Virus record (IMG/VR): IMGVR_UViG_3300006059_000010
Location: 1-29,190 of that record
Reading direction: 5' to 3' (one strand)
Length of the DNA stretch: 29,190 bases
DNA from: a virus
The notes under the pieces were generated by a model. The model saw nothing but the letters and a program-made list of their open reading frames with translations, did not search any database and was not told where the DNA came from. The position numbers and the translations under genes were made by a program. Shown in pieces: positions 20,632 to 27,853 of this stretch. How positions within the stretch are numbered: the stretch's first letter is position 1; each line of letters starts with the position of its first letter.

Positions 20632-20687
20632 TGGGCGGTAACGTTGGAGCGGATCATGTCCGTATCTTAACGTACCGCCCATTTTCT
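20632..20687 (+). terminator. Intrinsic terminator-like hairpin
   Basis: TGGGCGGTA (20632-20640) pairs perfectly with TACCGCCCA (20673-20681), followed at once by TTTTCT. Inside, after a bulged A, CGTT (20642-20645) pairs with AACG (20669-20672), and CGGA (20650-20653) with TCCG (20659-20662). The GC-rich stem plus T-run fits a Rho-independent terminator closing the frameshift cassette and the structured RNA. It ends only a few bases before the next ribosome site, so the next gene would need read-through or a promoter inside the hairpin. Confidence 0.6.
20653..20670 (+). repeat. 18-base repeat, copy 2
   Basis: ATCATGTCCGTATCTTAA, 16 of 18 identical to 20000-20017. This copy lies inside the loop side of the terminator hairpin and 32 bases before the next ATG. 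Each copy thus precedes a gene after a structured gap, which fits a transcription start signal better than a coding remnant. Confidence 0.5.
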
Positions 20688-20702
20688 ATTGAGGAGAAAA
20701 CG

Positions 20703-20870
20703 ATGCCAGTCAAGTCAATGAACAACCAGAAGGCGACCAGCCCCAGCAAAAACATTCAGCGTGGTATTGATCAGGCATGGGGACAACAGCAAAAAGGTAG
20801 CACAAGCCCGCAGACTGTGCTAAATCAGAAATGGACCAAGAATCCGATTAAGGTTGGCGGCAGCAAGTAA
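20703..20870 (+). CDS. Small basic protein
   Basis: 55 aa with a strong GAGGAG site. It is rich in Lys, Gln, Ser and Asn, with no hydrophobic core, and looks disordered (KATSPSKNIQRGIDQAWGQQQKGST). It is the first gene after the terminator-like hairpin. Function unknown. Confidence 0.6.
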   Translation: MPVKSMNNQKATSPSKNIQRGIDQAWGQQQKGSTSPQTVLNQKWTKNPIKVGGSK

Positions 20871-20871
20871 G

Positions 20872-21195
20872 ATGGAGGCGAAGAATCCAAAGCGAATATT
20901 GGCCTGCATGGAGAACGGCAGGAAAGGCGGATTAGTCACCTCCAGTCGTTTAACCCCAGAAGAAATCCACTCCCGAGCCGTCAAGGGTGGACAAACCCTG
21001 CAAGAACTCTACAGTAACGACTACTTCCGTCATATCAACAGCCAAAGAAAACAGAAGAAGGGCTGGCCACCGGGCAAGCTGAGAAAAGCGTTGCCGCAGA
21101 CACAGGAAAAACTACAACGAGAGCTGGAATCCGGTAGCCTCAGTGAAACGACCGGGTTGATCTTCCAAAGGATGTTGAACACGGTTACCACATGA
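20872..21195 (+). CDS. Basic protein with KGG-type motifs
   Basis: 107 aa from the ATG one base after the previous stop; a TTG start at 20854 would add 6 residues. GRKGGLVTSSRLTPEEIHSR and AVKGGQTLQ repeat a Lys-Gly-Gly unit followed by a short helix, as in small stress-type (KGG) proteins and some phage DNA-binding proteins. The C-terminal half is helical and highly charged. DNA binding is plausible from its basic charge, not shown. It overlaps the next gene by 4 bases. Confidence 0.6.
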   Translation: MEAKNPKRILACMENGRKGGLVTSSRLTPEEIHSRAVKGGQTLQELYSNDYFRHINSQRKQKKGWPPGKLRKALPQTQEKLQRELESGSLSETTGLIFQRMLNTVTT

Positions 21196-22115
21196 AAACC
21201 AACGGGAACAGAATCGAACAACAGATTGAAGAGTCCGTGGAAGTAATGGATGCGATCGAAAGTAGCGATCTTGGCCTGCCTGTAGTTGAAGCGAAGCCCC
21301 GGCCCGGCGTAACTATCACCAACAGCGGACAACCGTGGGAGTTCTACCAAAGAATAGCGATGGAGCTGCCAGAATGGTGGGACGAGTTCAATAGTCAATT
21401 GAATAAAGACGGACGACTCAAGTACAAAAGTGTACGCGATTTAGCGCGGGCCAAAACCAAGCTGAAGAAAGAACAGGAATGGATATACGAAATGATCGGG
21501 CCCTATCAGGTAATCGCGAAGAAGATCACGCTGAGAGTGCCTTATCTGTGTGACTGGAAACTGAGACGCCAGCAGGGTTATACGGTACCGCAGATGCCGA
21601 GCCAGATTAAAGCACTGGCACGGTCCTTGAAAGACAAGTTAGTGAACATCGAAGCTGTGAGATCAATCGCTCCGTACATAGTGCAGAAACAAATGCAACT
21701 GGAACGGATGGATCAGCAGATTGATGAAGTATTCGGTGGCCAACCCTTCGACCTGAACCTACCGCCTACGCACTGGAAAAACAAAGAGCGATGGAATGTG
21801 TATTTCGAGATGAAGACGGCGGTACTCACACTGAACCAAAAGCTCTGGAGAGATTGGGAGATCGTGAATGGCATGCACCCGGATCATCCTGAGTCCGTAG
21901 TCCAAGTCAACCAGTTAGTGAGCATGGGCACAAACCCCGGTGGACTGTTAGATCAGGGCACACAGAAAGAACAGGAAGTCATTCGACTGGCCCAACACTT
22001 GAAAACTCACGCGGATATGTTCAACATGCCACTGCCTAAAAGACTGGAGGGTGAAGTATTGCCCCCGGAACACCAGAAAGAAAAGCACAAAGGCAACGGT
22101 AAGTCGGTGCAATGA
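21192..22115 (+). CDS. Hypothetical phage protein, mostly helical
   Basis: 307 aa, starting at an ATGA overlap. It has an acidic N-terminus, a Trp-rich segment (PWEFYQRIAMELPEWWDEF), long charged helices (about 75-130 and 140-185), and a low-complexity basic end (KEKHKGNGKSVQ). No catalytic motif, membrane helix or signal peptide is visible. Its size and composition would suit a virion-associated or packaging protein, but no family is recognised. Confidence 0.6.
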   Translation: MKTNGNRIEQQIEESVEVMDAIESSDLGLPVVEAKPRPGVTITNSGQPWEFYQRIAMELPEWWDEFNSQLNKDGRLKYKSVRDLARAKTKLKKEQEWIYEMIGPYQVIAKKITLRVPYLCDWKLRRQQGYTVPQMPSQIKALARSLKDKLVNIEAVRSIAPYIVQKQMQLERMDQQIDEVFGGQPFDLNLPPTHWKNKERWNVYFEMKTAVLTLNQKLWRDWEIVNGMHPDHPESVVQVNQLVSMGTNPGGLLDQGTQKEQEVIRLAQHLKTHADMFNMPLPKRLEGEVLPPEHQKEKHKGNGKSVQ

Positions 22116-22264
22116 AACCGGACCTACAAAAAGTCTTCGAAGTGATGTGGGAGATTGAAGACTGCAGACATTGGTCAAGACATGAACCGTTGGTGTGGTA
22201 CCCGATACAGACCGAGTTAGACTGGGCGGAGTACTTACACGAATTGCTGGGGTTACCAGCATGA
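22112..22264 (+). CDS. Small hypothetical protein
   Basis: 50 aa. The start overlaps the stop before it (ATGA) and its own stop overlaps the next start (ATGA), so the chain fits exactly between its neighbours. It is acidic and Trp-rich (VMWEIEDC, LVWYPIQTELDWAEYL). Such perfect coupling at both ends makes it likely to be real despite its size. Function unknown. Confidence 0.6.
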   Translation: MKPDLQKVFEVMWEIEDCRHWSRHEPLVWYPIQTELDWAEYLHELLGLPA

Positions 22265-22473
22265 GAACGAAGCCAAACCCGGTGGAGATCACCAGAGAAG
22301 TGACAGTGATTGAAACTCCACCTACACAAACCACATACCAGTGCAAGTTCCTGTTAGCGAGTGAAGACGAACGGCGACGGTGGAAACAAGAGAACCCACA
22401 CTTGAACGTCAGACTGGCAACCTTCGAAGAACGAGCGAAACTGAGAGCTGATATCCGTGACGAGGATATGTGA
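22261..22473 (+). CDS. Small hypothetical protein
   Basis: 70 aa, starting at the ATGA overlap; the frame upstream to 22195 is the shadow of the previous gene. It has a beta-like first half (VEITREVTVIE, TTYQCKFLLAS) and a charged helical second half (EDERRRWKQEN, FEERAKLRAD). No family recognised. Confidence 0.55.
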   Translation: MRTKPNPVEITREVTVIETPPTQTTYQCKFLLASEDERRRWKQENPHLNVRLATFEERAKLRADIRDEDM

Positions 22474-22477
22474 ACAC

Positions 22478-22585
22478 ATGAACTGGTTAAGACAAGTTTG
22501 GGAATGGATCACCTCGCCGGTGTATGGACCCGGACAGGATGGCGATTACTATCACCAGAAATTTCCGTGGCCATGGAGTAAGTGA
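22478..22585 (+). CDS. Very small Trp-rich protein
   Basis: 35 aa from the ATG 4 bases after the previous stop; its TGA overlaps the next start as TGATG. It opens MNWLRQVWEWI, a possible membrane-surface helix, and ends in an aromatic run (KFPWPWSK). Coupling to the next gene favours translation, but the size makes the call uncertain. The pattern of Trp, Tyr and Pro is loosely like the small protein at 26120. Confidence 0.4.
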   Translation: MNWLRQVWEWITSPVYGPGQDGDYYHQKFPWPWSK

Positions 22586-22785
22586 TGAGCAAAACGGAAG
22601 TACAGATCGGTTTGATTCGTGGTGACGATGGGAACGTGCAACTTATGATCCTGCCGAACAACGAAGTCACGATCCGGATGACCACGTTAGGTTTTGTTTC
22701 GGACTGGAGCCACAAGTTTGAGATGAAGGAAGGCGACCAATTGGAAGTGAAAGGCGCGAATCCGGAGGATGTAAGTCATGGCTAA
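22585..22785 (+). CDS. Small hypothetical protein
   Basis: 66 aa; the ATG shares a base with the previous stop and GGAG lies 6 bases before it. The chain predicts a small beta barrel: EVQIGLIRGDDG, VQLMILPNNEVTIRMTTL, FEMKEGDQLEVKG. No motif identifies a function. It overlaps the next gene by 8 bases. Confidence 0.55.
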   Translation: MSKTEVQIGLIRGDDGNVQLMILPNNEVTIRMTTLGFVSDWSHKFEMKEGDQLEVKGANPEDVSHG

Positions 22786-23065
22786 CATCAAGTCACCCAA
22801 ACCGGAATACAACGAGACCGACAAGAAATGGATCGAAGCGATCAGACCGTATTGGGGTAGTGGAATGGTGCCCTACTGGGTCAACGGCGATGGTTCTATT
22901 GATGCGCAGAAAACAGTGGATTGGTTGATGCGACTCAGGAACCAGAAGAAGATCGGTCCTAATGGCGAGGAACTTGAGTTTCCATCGATCAGTAGCCTCA
23001 GTCAGATGAGTGATGAAGGCACAAGGATACTCACCGGAAATACGAAATGGGAGCTGATGAGATGA
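22778..23065 (+). CDS. Hypothetical protein with MANIKSP start
   Basis: 95 aa. Its N-terminus MANIKSP is a third close copy of the peptide at 12683 and 13214. The rest has Trp/Tyr-rich turns (IRPYWGSGMVPYWVNGDGS), then a helix (QKTVDWLMRLRNQ), and a Ser-rich loop. No family recognised. It overlaps the next gene by 4 bases. Confidence 0.6.
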   Translation: MANIKSPKPEYNETDKKWIEAIRPYWGSGMVPYWVNGDGSIDAQKTVDWLMRLRNQKKIGPNGEELEFPSISSLSQMSDEGTRILTGNTKWELMR

Positions 23066-23250
23066 GCGGCTTTGGCGAACAACTCAAGATGGGAGATGGG
23101 TTCAGTGTTGAGCTATCATGCGATCATGAATTCACAGGTGGCTCGATGAAGTGTAGTAAGTGCGGCAAAGATTACCAAGTCAAACCTGTGAACTTTGGTG
23201 TAAGTTGGACGGACTCCACCGTAGACTTTACGAGCGATGGTTTGAAATGA
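23062..23250 (+). CDS. Small zinc-knuckle protein
   Basis: 62 aa, starting at the ATGA overlap. C20, H22 and the pair CSKC (31-34) in SCDHEFTGGSMKCSKCGKD form a probable single zinc site. The flanks are short beta-like segments. It resembles the small zinc proteins near 1053-1621 in type but not in exact sequence. Function unknown. Confidence 0.6.
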   Translation: MSGFGEQLKMGDGFSVELSCDHEFTGGSMKCSKCGKDYQVKPVNFGVSWTDSTVDFTSDGLK

Positions 23251-23474
23251 CAAGATGCCGACAAAGACAGCCTACGTCCAGAGAGTTCGATGACAGTTTG
23301 GAGTTGTGTGCACTGTTGTTCGAATTCGCCATCAGAGCTGGTGATGAAGGTAAAATTGCGAAGATGGAAAGCATTTATAAACTCAAGCTGAAAACGCAGT
23401 ACGAACAGGATCAGGTGATTCGACGGTTGATGGAGAACCGTGACATTCGAACGGCGATCAAGTATTTGCACTAA
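23247..23474 (+). CDS. Small helical protein
   Basis: 75 aa, starting at the ATGA overlap with the zinc-knuckle gene. It is almost all helix (DDSLELCALLFEFAIRAG, KIAKMESIYKLKLKTQYEQD, VIRRLMENRD). A 93-base gap without ORF or clear structure follows, then the structural protein gene. Function unknown. Confidence 0.55.
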   Translation: MTRCRQRQPTSREFDDSLELCALLFEFAIRAGDEGKIAKMESIYKLKLKTQYEQDQVIRRLMENRDIRTAIKYLH

Positions 23475-23567
23475 CGATTAGCAATACCCTGTAACGGATT
23501 GGTTCACAAACTTCTCGGGAACTGGCACCAACGTGATTCGTGAAAACTCAAAGCGAGGAGCGACACA

Positions 23568-24086
23568 ATGGATCAGGACGAGAAGAATGGCGCGCAGTTT
23601 GCTGAGGCGATCCGGTTACGGGGATGCTTTGAAGTAGGAATCTACGATGCGAGAAACAACGAGCTCCTTGAATACCGGAAGATCAACAACGTAGTCGTGA
23701 CATCCGGTCGGTCGTATGTACTGAGCCGCATCATCGGTTCAGGACTGGCACAGACGGATGTGATGACGAGTATCGAAGTCGGTACCAGCACCACGGCGCC
23801 GGCGACAGGTGATACGTTGTTGAACGGTACGTGGGCGACAGCGACGGGTGGAACGGGCCGGTTGGCGATTGCTACGTTCATTACCGGCGGACTTGGTTCG
23901 AACCCACCGTTCTGGCAGGCACAGGTTACGTTCGCGACTAACCAAGCGAACACAACGTTGGGTGAGGCCGGGATATTCAACGCGGCGGCTTACAACGTGC
24001 AGACTATGTTGAGTCACGTTACGTTCGCCACGATCAACAAGACCACCAGCAATACTTTGGCTATCACTTACACTATCTCAAATTGA
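23568..24086 (+). CDS. Probable virion structural protein
   Basis: 172 aa with GAGGAG upstream. The first part has KINNVVVTSGRSYVLSRI, and the rest is glycine/alanine/threonine-rich beta sequence with IEVGTSTTAPATGDTLL, then TLGEAGIFN, and a final NTLAITYTISN. This layout is common in phage tail-fibre or baseplate-associated proteins of small size. It is the clearest structural-type gene in the window. The exact virion position cannot be read from sequence. Confidence 0.65.
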   Translation: MDQDEKNGAQFAEAIRLRGCFEVGIYDARNNELLEYRKINNVVVTSGRSYVLSRIIGSGLAQTDVMTSIEVGTSTTAPATGDTLLNGTWATATGGTGRLAIATFITGGLGSNPPFWQAQVTFATNQANTTLGEAGIFNAAAYNVQTMLSHVTFATINKTTSNTLAITYTISN

Positions 24087-24093
24087 GGCGGAC

Positions 24094-24642
24094 TTGAAGA
24101 ATCTCGGATGCAAACTCTGTTGGTCGTTAGGGCACACAACTGAATGGCACACTGCCAAGATGGTGAAGGTTCGTGTGAAGAGTAAGTTGTGGCAAGAGCG
24201 AGTAGCTGAGAGCAACCGCCTGAATAAGAGTGGTAAGCCTTCGTGGAACAAAGGCCTGAAAGGTTCGGTTCCGGGTAGGTCAAGTGATCCAGAGATCGAA
24301 CAGGAACGTAAGCGTAAGATATCAGAGCACCACAAAGGCCGAAGACAACCGTGGTGCACAGGTAGTAGACATTGGCGTTGGAAGGGTGGACGGCCACAGA
24401 AGTATGGATCACGGTTCCGACGAGCAAGACCGAAAGTACTGGCCCGTGATAAACGGCGATGTGTGATGTGTGGAGCGAAACAGATGTTGAGAGTGCACCA
24501 CATAGATCACAAAGCTTGGCACAACCAGATGTCGAACCTAGTAACCCTATGTCATCCGGATAATGTCAGAGCGGAGTCAAAGAGGAATTATCTGGGTTGG
24601 CAGAAGTGGTTGACGATCTATACCCAAGTGGGAGCAGCATGA
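24094..24642 (+). CDS. Free-standing HNH homing endonuclease
   Basis: 182 aa, starting at TTG behind GAGGCGG; no ATG lies near in frame until 24160. GKPSWNKGLKGSVPG (47-61) is a NUMOD3-like DNA-binding module and a second basic stretch follows. The nuclease is an HNH: CVMCG (123-127), RVHHID (133-138), NLVTLCHPDN (148-157). Such genes invade phage genomes by cutting a target in genomes that lack them. It stands directly after the structural gene, 7 bases from its stop. Confidence 0.85.
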   Translation: MKNLGCKLCWSLGHTTEWHTAKMVKVRVKSKLWQERVAESNRLNKSGKPSWNKGLKGSVPGRSSDPEIEQERKRKISEHHKGRRQPWCTGSRHWRWKGGRPQKYGSRFRRARPKVLARDKRRCVMCGAKQMLRVHHIDHKAWHNQMSNLVTLCHPDNVRAESKRNYLGWQKWLTIYTQVGAA

Positions 24643-24797
24643 CCAATACACCGAACGAAACGGTGGAACCGACAGCAACACCGTGCACCCACAATTACCC
24701 GGAATACAAAGAGGGCAAGCCCTGCCCACATTGTGGCCAGCGCCAGATGCCAGAAGAATGGAAGAACAATCAAAGTACAGGTAAGAAGATGTCCTGA
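24639..24797 (+). CDS. Small zinc-knuckle protein
   Basis: 52 aa from an ATGA overlap with the HNH gene. C16, H18 (CTH) and CPHCG (29-33) form a likely zinc site; flanks are polar and probably disordered. No function recognised. Confidence 0.5.
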   Translation: MTNTPNETVEPTATPCTHNYPEYKEGKPCPHCGQRQMPEEWKNNQSTGKKMS

Positions 24798-24811
24798 ACT
24801 GTGGAGGAACA

Positions 24812-25051
24812 ATGCTAGCAACAATGCTTCTGTTACAGCACCGGGTTGGATTCTTCGGACAGGAAGGAGTGATCTGGGCCTTGGTGGGCTTTCTGTTCAC
24901 AGTCGCAGTGATTGCGATTCTATTCAAGATTGTGAAACTAGCTCTACCAGCGTTCGGAGTTACGGAGCCTTGGGTGACCATCATCTACTGGGTGATGGTG
25001 CTGATTTGTCTGTTCGTGTTCATGAACTATGCCTTCGGAGGATGGTTCTAA
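24812..25051 (+). CDS. Small membrane protein, holin candidate
   Basis: 79 aa with GGAGG before the ATG. Two hydrophobic helices at about residues 20-43 (VIWALVGFLFTVAVIAILF) and 53-73 (WVTIIYWVMVLICLFVFM) are separated by a short loop. Size and topology suit a class II holin, but no endolysin lies next to it, and other small membrane proteins (27208, 27467) are equal candidates. Confidence 0.6.
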   Translation: MLATMLLLQHRVGFFGQEGVIWALVGFLFTVAVIAILFKIVKLALPAFGVTEPWVTIIYWVMVLICLFVFMNYAFGGWF

Positions 25052-25052
25052 C

Positions 25053-25250
25053 ATGGCGAAAAAATACACCAATAAACGGAAGCCCAGAGTGAAAGTGACG
25101 AAGATCGTCCCCGAGGAAAACAAGGTAGTGCTGGAAGTACATGATGCGCTGCCACTGCCGGAACATGTGAACGAGGAGTTACTGTCGGAACCAGCCCACT
25201 TGGAAGATGACAGTCATCCGGTGGTGAAGTGGTTGAAAAGCATTTTCTAG
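25053..25250 (+). CDS. Small hypothetical protein
   Basis: 65 aa from the ATG one base after the membrane-protein stop. It has a basic N-terminus (MAKKYTNKRKPRVKVTK) followed by an acidic part (HVNEELLSEPAHLEDD) and a short hydrophobic end (VVKWLKSIF). No family recognised. Confidence 0.5.
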   Translation: MAKKYTNKRKPRVKVTKIVPEENKVVLEVHDALPLPEHVNEELLSEPAHLEDDSHPVVKWLKSIF

Positions 25251-25288
25251 TCTCCAACATTTAGGTTGAGAATTGGCGGTATCACACG

Positions 25289-26119
25289 ATGACGGCAATC
25301 AGTTTCGATCCGGAAGAGATTGACATTCTCCGGAGCTTGTTAGAAGCTCAATTGCGTCAAGCGAGAATGGAACAGAATATGACCATGTCTATTCTGGCCA
25401 TCCAGAACTTGGCAGACGAGATTAGAAGATTGGTAGCACAGTTTGAGGGCTTTTCGAAGTCCTCAAAGTTAGAACCAGTGGGAGCTAAGGAGCCCACAAC
25501 CCAGAGCAGCACACAGGAGGCCCAATCTATGAGTTGGGTATTCAACATGTTCCACACGGTGCTGCAGAAGTTAGACGCAATACTCGCAGAGTTTGACTCG
25601 ATCAATAAGAAGCTGGATACGGTAATCACCAATCAGCAAGCAGAACGACAAGAACTGGGAGCAATAGAAGCCCAGCAACAACTAGATTCTGCGGGAATTG
25701 CTCTGATTCTGAAGTATCTCACCCCGCCACTACCAGTGGCGTTAATCATTACCTTCACAGGAGGAAGCGCTGAAATGGCAAAACCTAAGAGTGGCAAACT
25801 GAAATTCAATGTGCTCGATAATGGGCATGCGACCGCAACCCTTACCCCGGTAGACGCGGTAGGAATTGCAACCACACTTCCGGCGGGCTCCGGTGTGCCG
25901 ACATGGGCATCGAGTGATCCGGGCGTGGTGCTCACACCAGCAGCGGATGGCATGACCTGCGATGTGGCACCGGCTTCTCCTCCGGTACTGGTGACAGGTG
26001 CTGTGATCACAGCGACCTGTGTACTGGCGGACGGGACGAGCATCACGGGCAACAACAGTGCGGACCCGATTAACATTGTGGCGGGGCCGGCTGGCAGCTT
26101 CGTGGTCTCTGTAGCCTAA
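25289..26119 (+). CDS. Protein with coiled coil, hydrophobic segment and Ig-like domain
   Basis: 276 aa. Residues 1-60 and 80-130 are helical and coiled-coil-like, 133-157 is hydrophobic (LILKYLTPPLPVALIITF), and 163-276 is a beta domain of bacterial Ig-like (Big_2) type with TWASSDPGVV, TCDVAP and ITATCVLADGTSI. Ig-like domains decorate phage virions and aid surface binding. Two strong internal ribosome sites in frame precede M81 (25529; AGGAGG, 8-base gap) and M163 (25775; AGGAGGA, about 10-base gap), so shorter products may also be made. The site before the main ATG is poor. Confidence 0.6.
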   Translation: MTAISFDPEEIDILRSLLEAQLRQARMEQNMTMSILAIQNLADEIRRLVAQFEGFSKSSKLEPVGAKEPTTQSSTQEAQSMSWVFNMFHTVLQKLDAILAEFDSINKKLDTVITNQQAERQELGAIEAQQQLDSAGIALILKYLTPPLPVALIITFTGGSAEMAKPKSGKLKFNVLDNGHATATLTPVDAVGIATTLPAGSGVPTWASSDPGVVLTPAADGMTCDVAPASPPVLVTGAVITATCVLADGTSITGNNSADPINIVAGPAGSFVVSVA

Positions 26120-26299
26120 ATGGAACAGCCCGATGAGGACGAAACCATGACCAAACGACACGACAACCAAGACGGCCTCATCGGGCCGTATTACTACAAC
26201 CCGGATTGGATGGAACGAAGGGAAGGTAAGTATCTGTCCGGGATCGAAGACATGAACTGGTGGCGACTGTTCTGGAAACGACGGAGTGGGCGACAATGA
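26120..26299 (+). CDS. Small hypothetical protein
   Basis: 59 aa. The ATG directly follows the previous stop and the TGA overlaps the next ATG (ATGA). It is charged and aromatic-rich (GLIGPYYYNPDWMER, MNWWRLFWKRR), with a basic amphipathic end that might touch membranes. Perfect fit between neighbours supports it. Confidence 0.55.
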   Translation: MEQPDEDETMTKRHDNQDGLIGPYYYNPDWMERREGKYLSGIEDMNWWRLFWKRRSGRQ

Positions 26300-26805
26300 G
26301 AACGATGTTCGTGGTGTTACTCAGTGTGTTGTTGACGGCACAGGCGGTCACGGCTCCAACGGAACTGGCGAGTGTGGTGTTGGATACACGGGTTCAGGTG
26401 GTGATGAATCCACCTCAATGTTGCTATAAGTATCCGATAACGGCGACGGATAAGATCACGTTGATCGTCACCGGGTTAACGACCACAGGGAATTCGATTA
26501 TGTTGGCGGACTCGACATTGTCAACGGGTCAGGTGCTACCGACTGCGAAAGTGGATTACCAGACCTTGTCAGCACAGTTTCCCATGAACAGCCCACAAGG
26601 TATTTATCGAATGTGGGTACACACTGGGAACGGGGACAGTAACTCGTGGGATGTCGTGGTTGGAACAGGTGCGAAGACGAAAATATGTGATGGTGGAATA
26701 CTCCCGGTCAACGCGACGGTGGATGAGGTGAACACTTACATGGCGAACTACGACACGTTGAACTGTAAGTTCATGAGTCCACCAGTACCAGCGTTACCAA
26801 ACTGA
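26296..26805 (+). CDS. Exported protein of unknown function
   Basis: 169 aa from the ATGA overlap. Residues 1-18 (MRTMFVVLLSVLLTAQAV) form a signal peptide with a likely cut after the alanines. The mature part is beta-rich with a Cys pair (PPQCCYK) and a Thr-rich strand pattern (TATDKITLIVTG, then TTGNSIMLADSTLS), suggestive of an Ig-like or lectin-like fold. A later cysteine pair (KICDGG, LNCKF) may form a disulfide. Function unknown; envelope or virion surface is inferred. Confidence 0.6.
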   Translation: MRTMFVVLLSVLLTAQAVTAPTELASVVLDTRVQVVMNPPQCCYKYPITATDKITLIVTGLTTTGNSIMLADSTLSTGQVLPTAKVDYQTLSAQFPMNSPQGIYRMWVHTGNGDSNSWDVVVGTGAKTKICDGGILPVNATVDEVNTYMANYDTLNCKFMSPPVPALPN

Positions 26806-26812
26806 GGTGACT

Positions 26813-27202
26813 ATGGCAAAGAGAACAGATTGGGAACGGGATACATATCGAGAAGATGCGGAAACGATGAGAATCGACGCTGGAGACGTTGGGAACGTGG
26901 AGGACGTACTCAGTACCGACCCACCCCCACAAACCCCGCCAGAGTCGTCTAATGCCCCGCTACGTGTGACTTATATCGTGGGGGTGGACTATGACGAGGG
27001 GCATCCGGAGACTTATCGTGGCGTGGTTGTAACCAAGGTCACCACGGATGGACAGCAAGAGCGAGTCATGACCTTCAAAGGTTCGTTCTATAACCAAGAC
27101 TATGTGGAAGCGACGAACTGGTGCCAACATTTTGAGAACGTGTTTACATCCTCATCGGTGCACAATTACAACAATGATGTCAAGAGGTTGAGCGGGAGGT
27201 AA
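26813..27202 (+). CDS. Hypothetical protein
   Basis: 129 aa from the ATG behind GAGGTGACT; a GTG at 26807 would add two residues. A charged, Pro-rich N-terminus (to about residue 48) precedes a small alpha/beta part with RVTYIVGVDYDEG, a strand, and a Cys/His-containing helix (NWCQHFENVF). No family recognised. Confidence 0.55.
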   Translation: MAKRTDWERDTYREDAETMRIDAGDVGNVEDVLSTDPPPQTPPESSNAPLRVTYIVGVDYDEGHPETYRGVVVTKVTTDGQQERVMTFKGSFYNQDYVEATNWCQHFENVFTSSSVHNYNNDVKRLSGR

Positions 27203-27207
27203 CGCCG

Positions 27208-27456
27208 ATGATAGACCCGTTTACTTTGCGGATGATCATTGTACTGGCGGTGATTCCAACGGTAATGGCCGGCCTCACGGTATTAGGAATTGCGTTCTTC
27301 CTGAAACGTAAGATTGCGGAACACAGTGACAAACTTGACGCCTTGAAGATTGGTGTGGATGGAAGATTGACCCAGTTGATTGAGAGCATCAGAGAGTCAT
27401 CGTTCGGCGCTGGTAAAGCAGCGGGACAAAAGGAAGAACGAGACCGCGAAGGCTAG
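27208..27456 (+). CDS. Single-helix membrane protein with coiled coil
   Basis: 82 aa with GGGAGG upstream. Residues about 8-31 (RMIIVLAVIPTVMAGLTVLG and onwards) form a membrane helix, followed by basic KRK and a helical cytoplasmic part. It could be a holin, spanin partner or other small lysis or envelope protein; no motif decides. Confidence 0.55.
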   Translation: MIDPFTLRMIIVLAVIPTVMAGLTVLGIAFFLKRKIAEHSDKLDALKIGVDGRLTQLIESIRESSFGAGKAAGQKEERDREG

Positions 27457-27466
27457 AGGGAAAACC

Positions 27467-27853
27467 GTGACCGTCGATCATCCGGGAAATGGTGTGGTCA
27501 GAATCCCCCTGTGGCTTTTGAAATGGTTGGGGCCTATGGTATTCGGTGCGATAACGATGGCGGTTTCATCGTTGGTGAACAACATCATTCAACAGAAACA
27601 ACAGGACGAAGCATTGGCTCAGCTGAAGCAACAACTGACAGCAGTACTGGCGGAACAGAAAACCAATAGTGAATCGAGGATTCGTTTCGAGGAATTCAAG
27701 AAGCAGTACGACGTGGATCAGGGTTCGATCCTGAACGGCCAGAGAGTCATTCTTCATGATTTAGCGGAGCATGATATGCAGGACAGAGCAAGGCAGATCA
27801 GAATCAAGGAAAAGCTACCGAACACAGTGAAAGTAATTCCAGAAAAACCATGA
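27467..27853 (+). CDS. Membrane-anchored coiled-coil protein
   Basis: 128 aa from the GTG behind AGAGGGA. The open frame upstream to 27380 overlaps the preceding gene and was not used. A membrane helix (LGPMVFGAITMAVSSLVNNII, about residues 24-45) is followed by a long Gln/Glu-rich coiled coil to about residue 95 and a basic end. The topology could suit an i-spanin-like lysis protein, but no signature confirms it. Confidence 0.55.
   Translation: MTVDHPGNGVVRIPLWLLKWLGPMVFGAITMAVSSLVNNIIQQKQQDEALAQLKQQLTAVLAEQKTNSESRIRFEEFKKQYDVDQGSILNGQRVILHDLAEHDMQDRARQIRIKEKLPNTVKVIPEKP

Noticed and set aside
20000-20670. Group I or II intron or transposon bounded by the 18-base repeat
   Set aside because: No exon continuity across the segment, no intron core, no transposase and no terminal inverted repeats; a regulatory motif is simpler.
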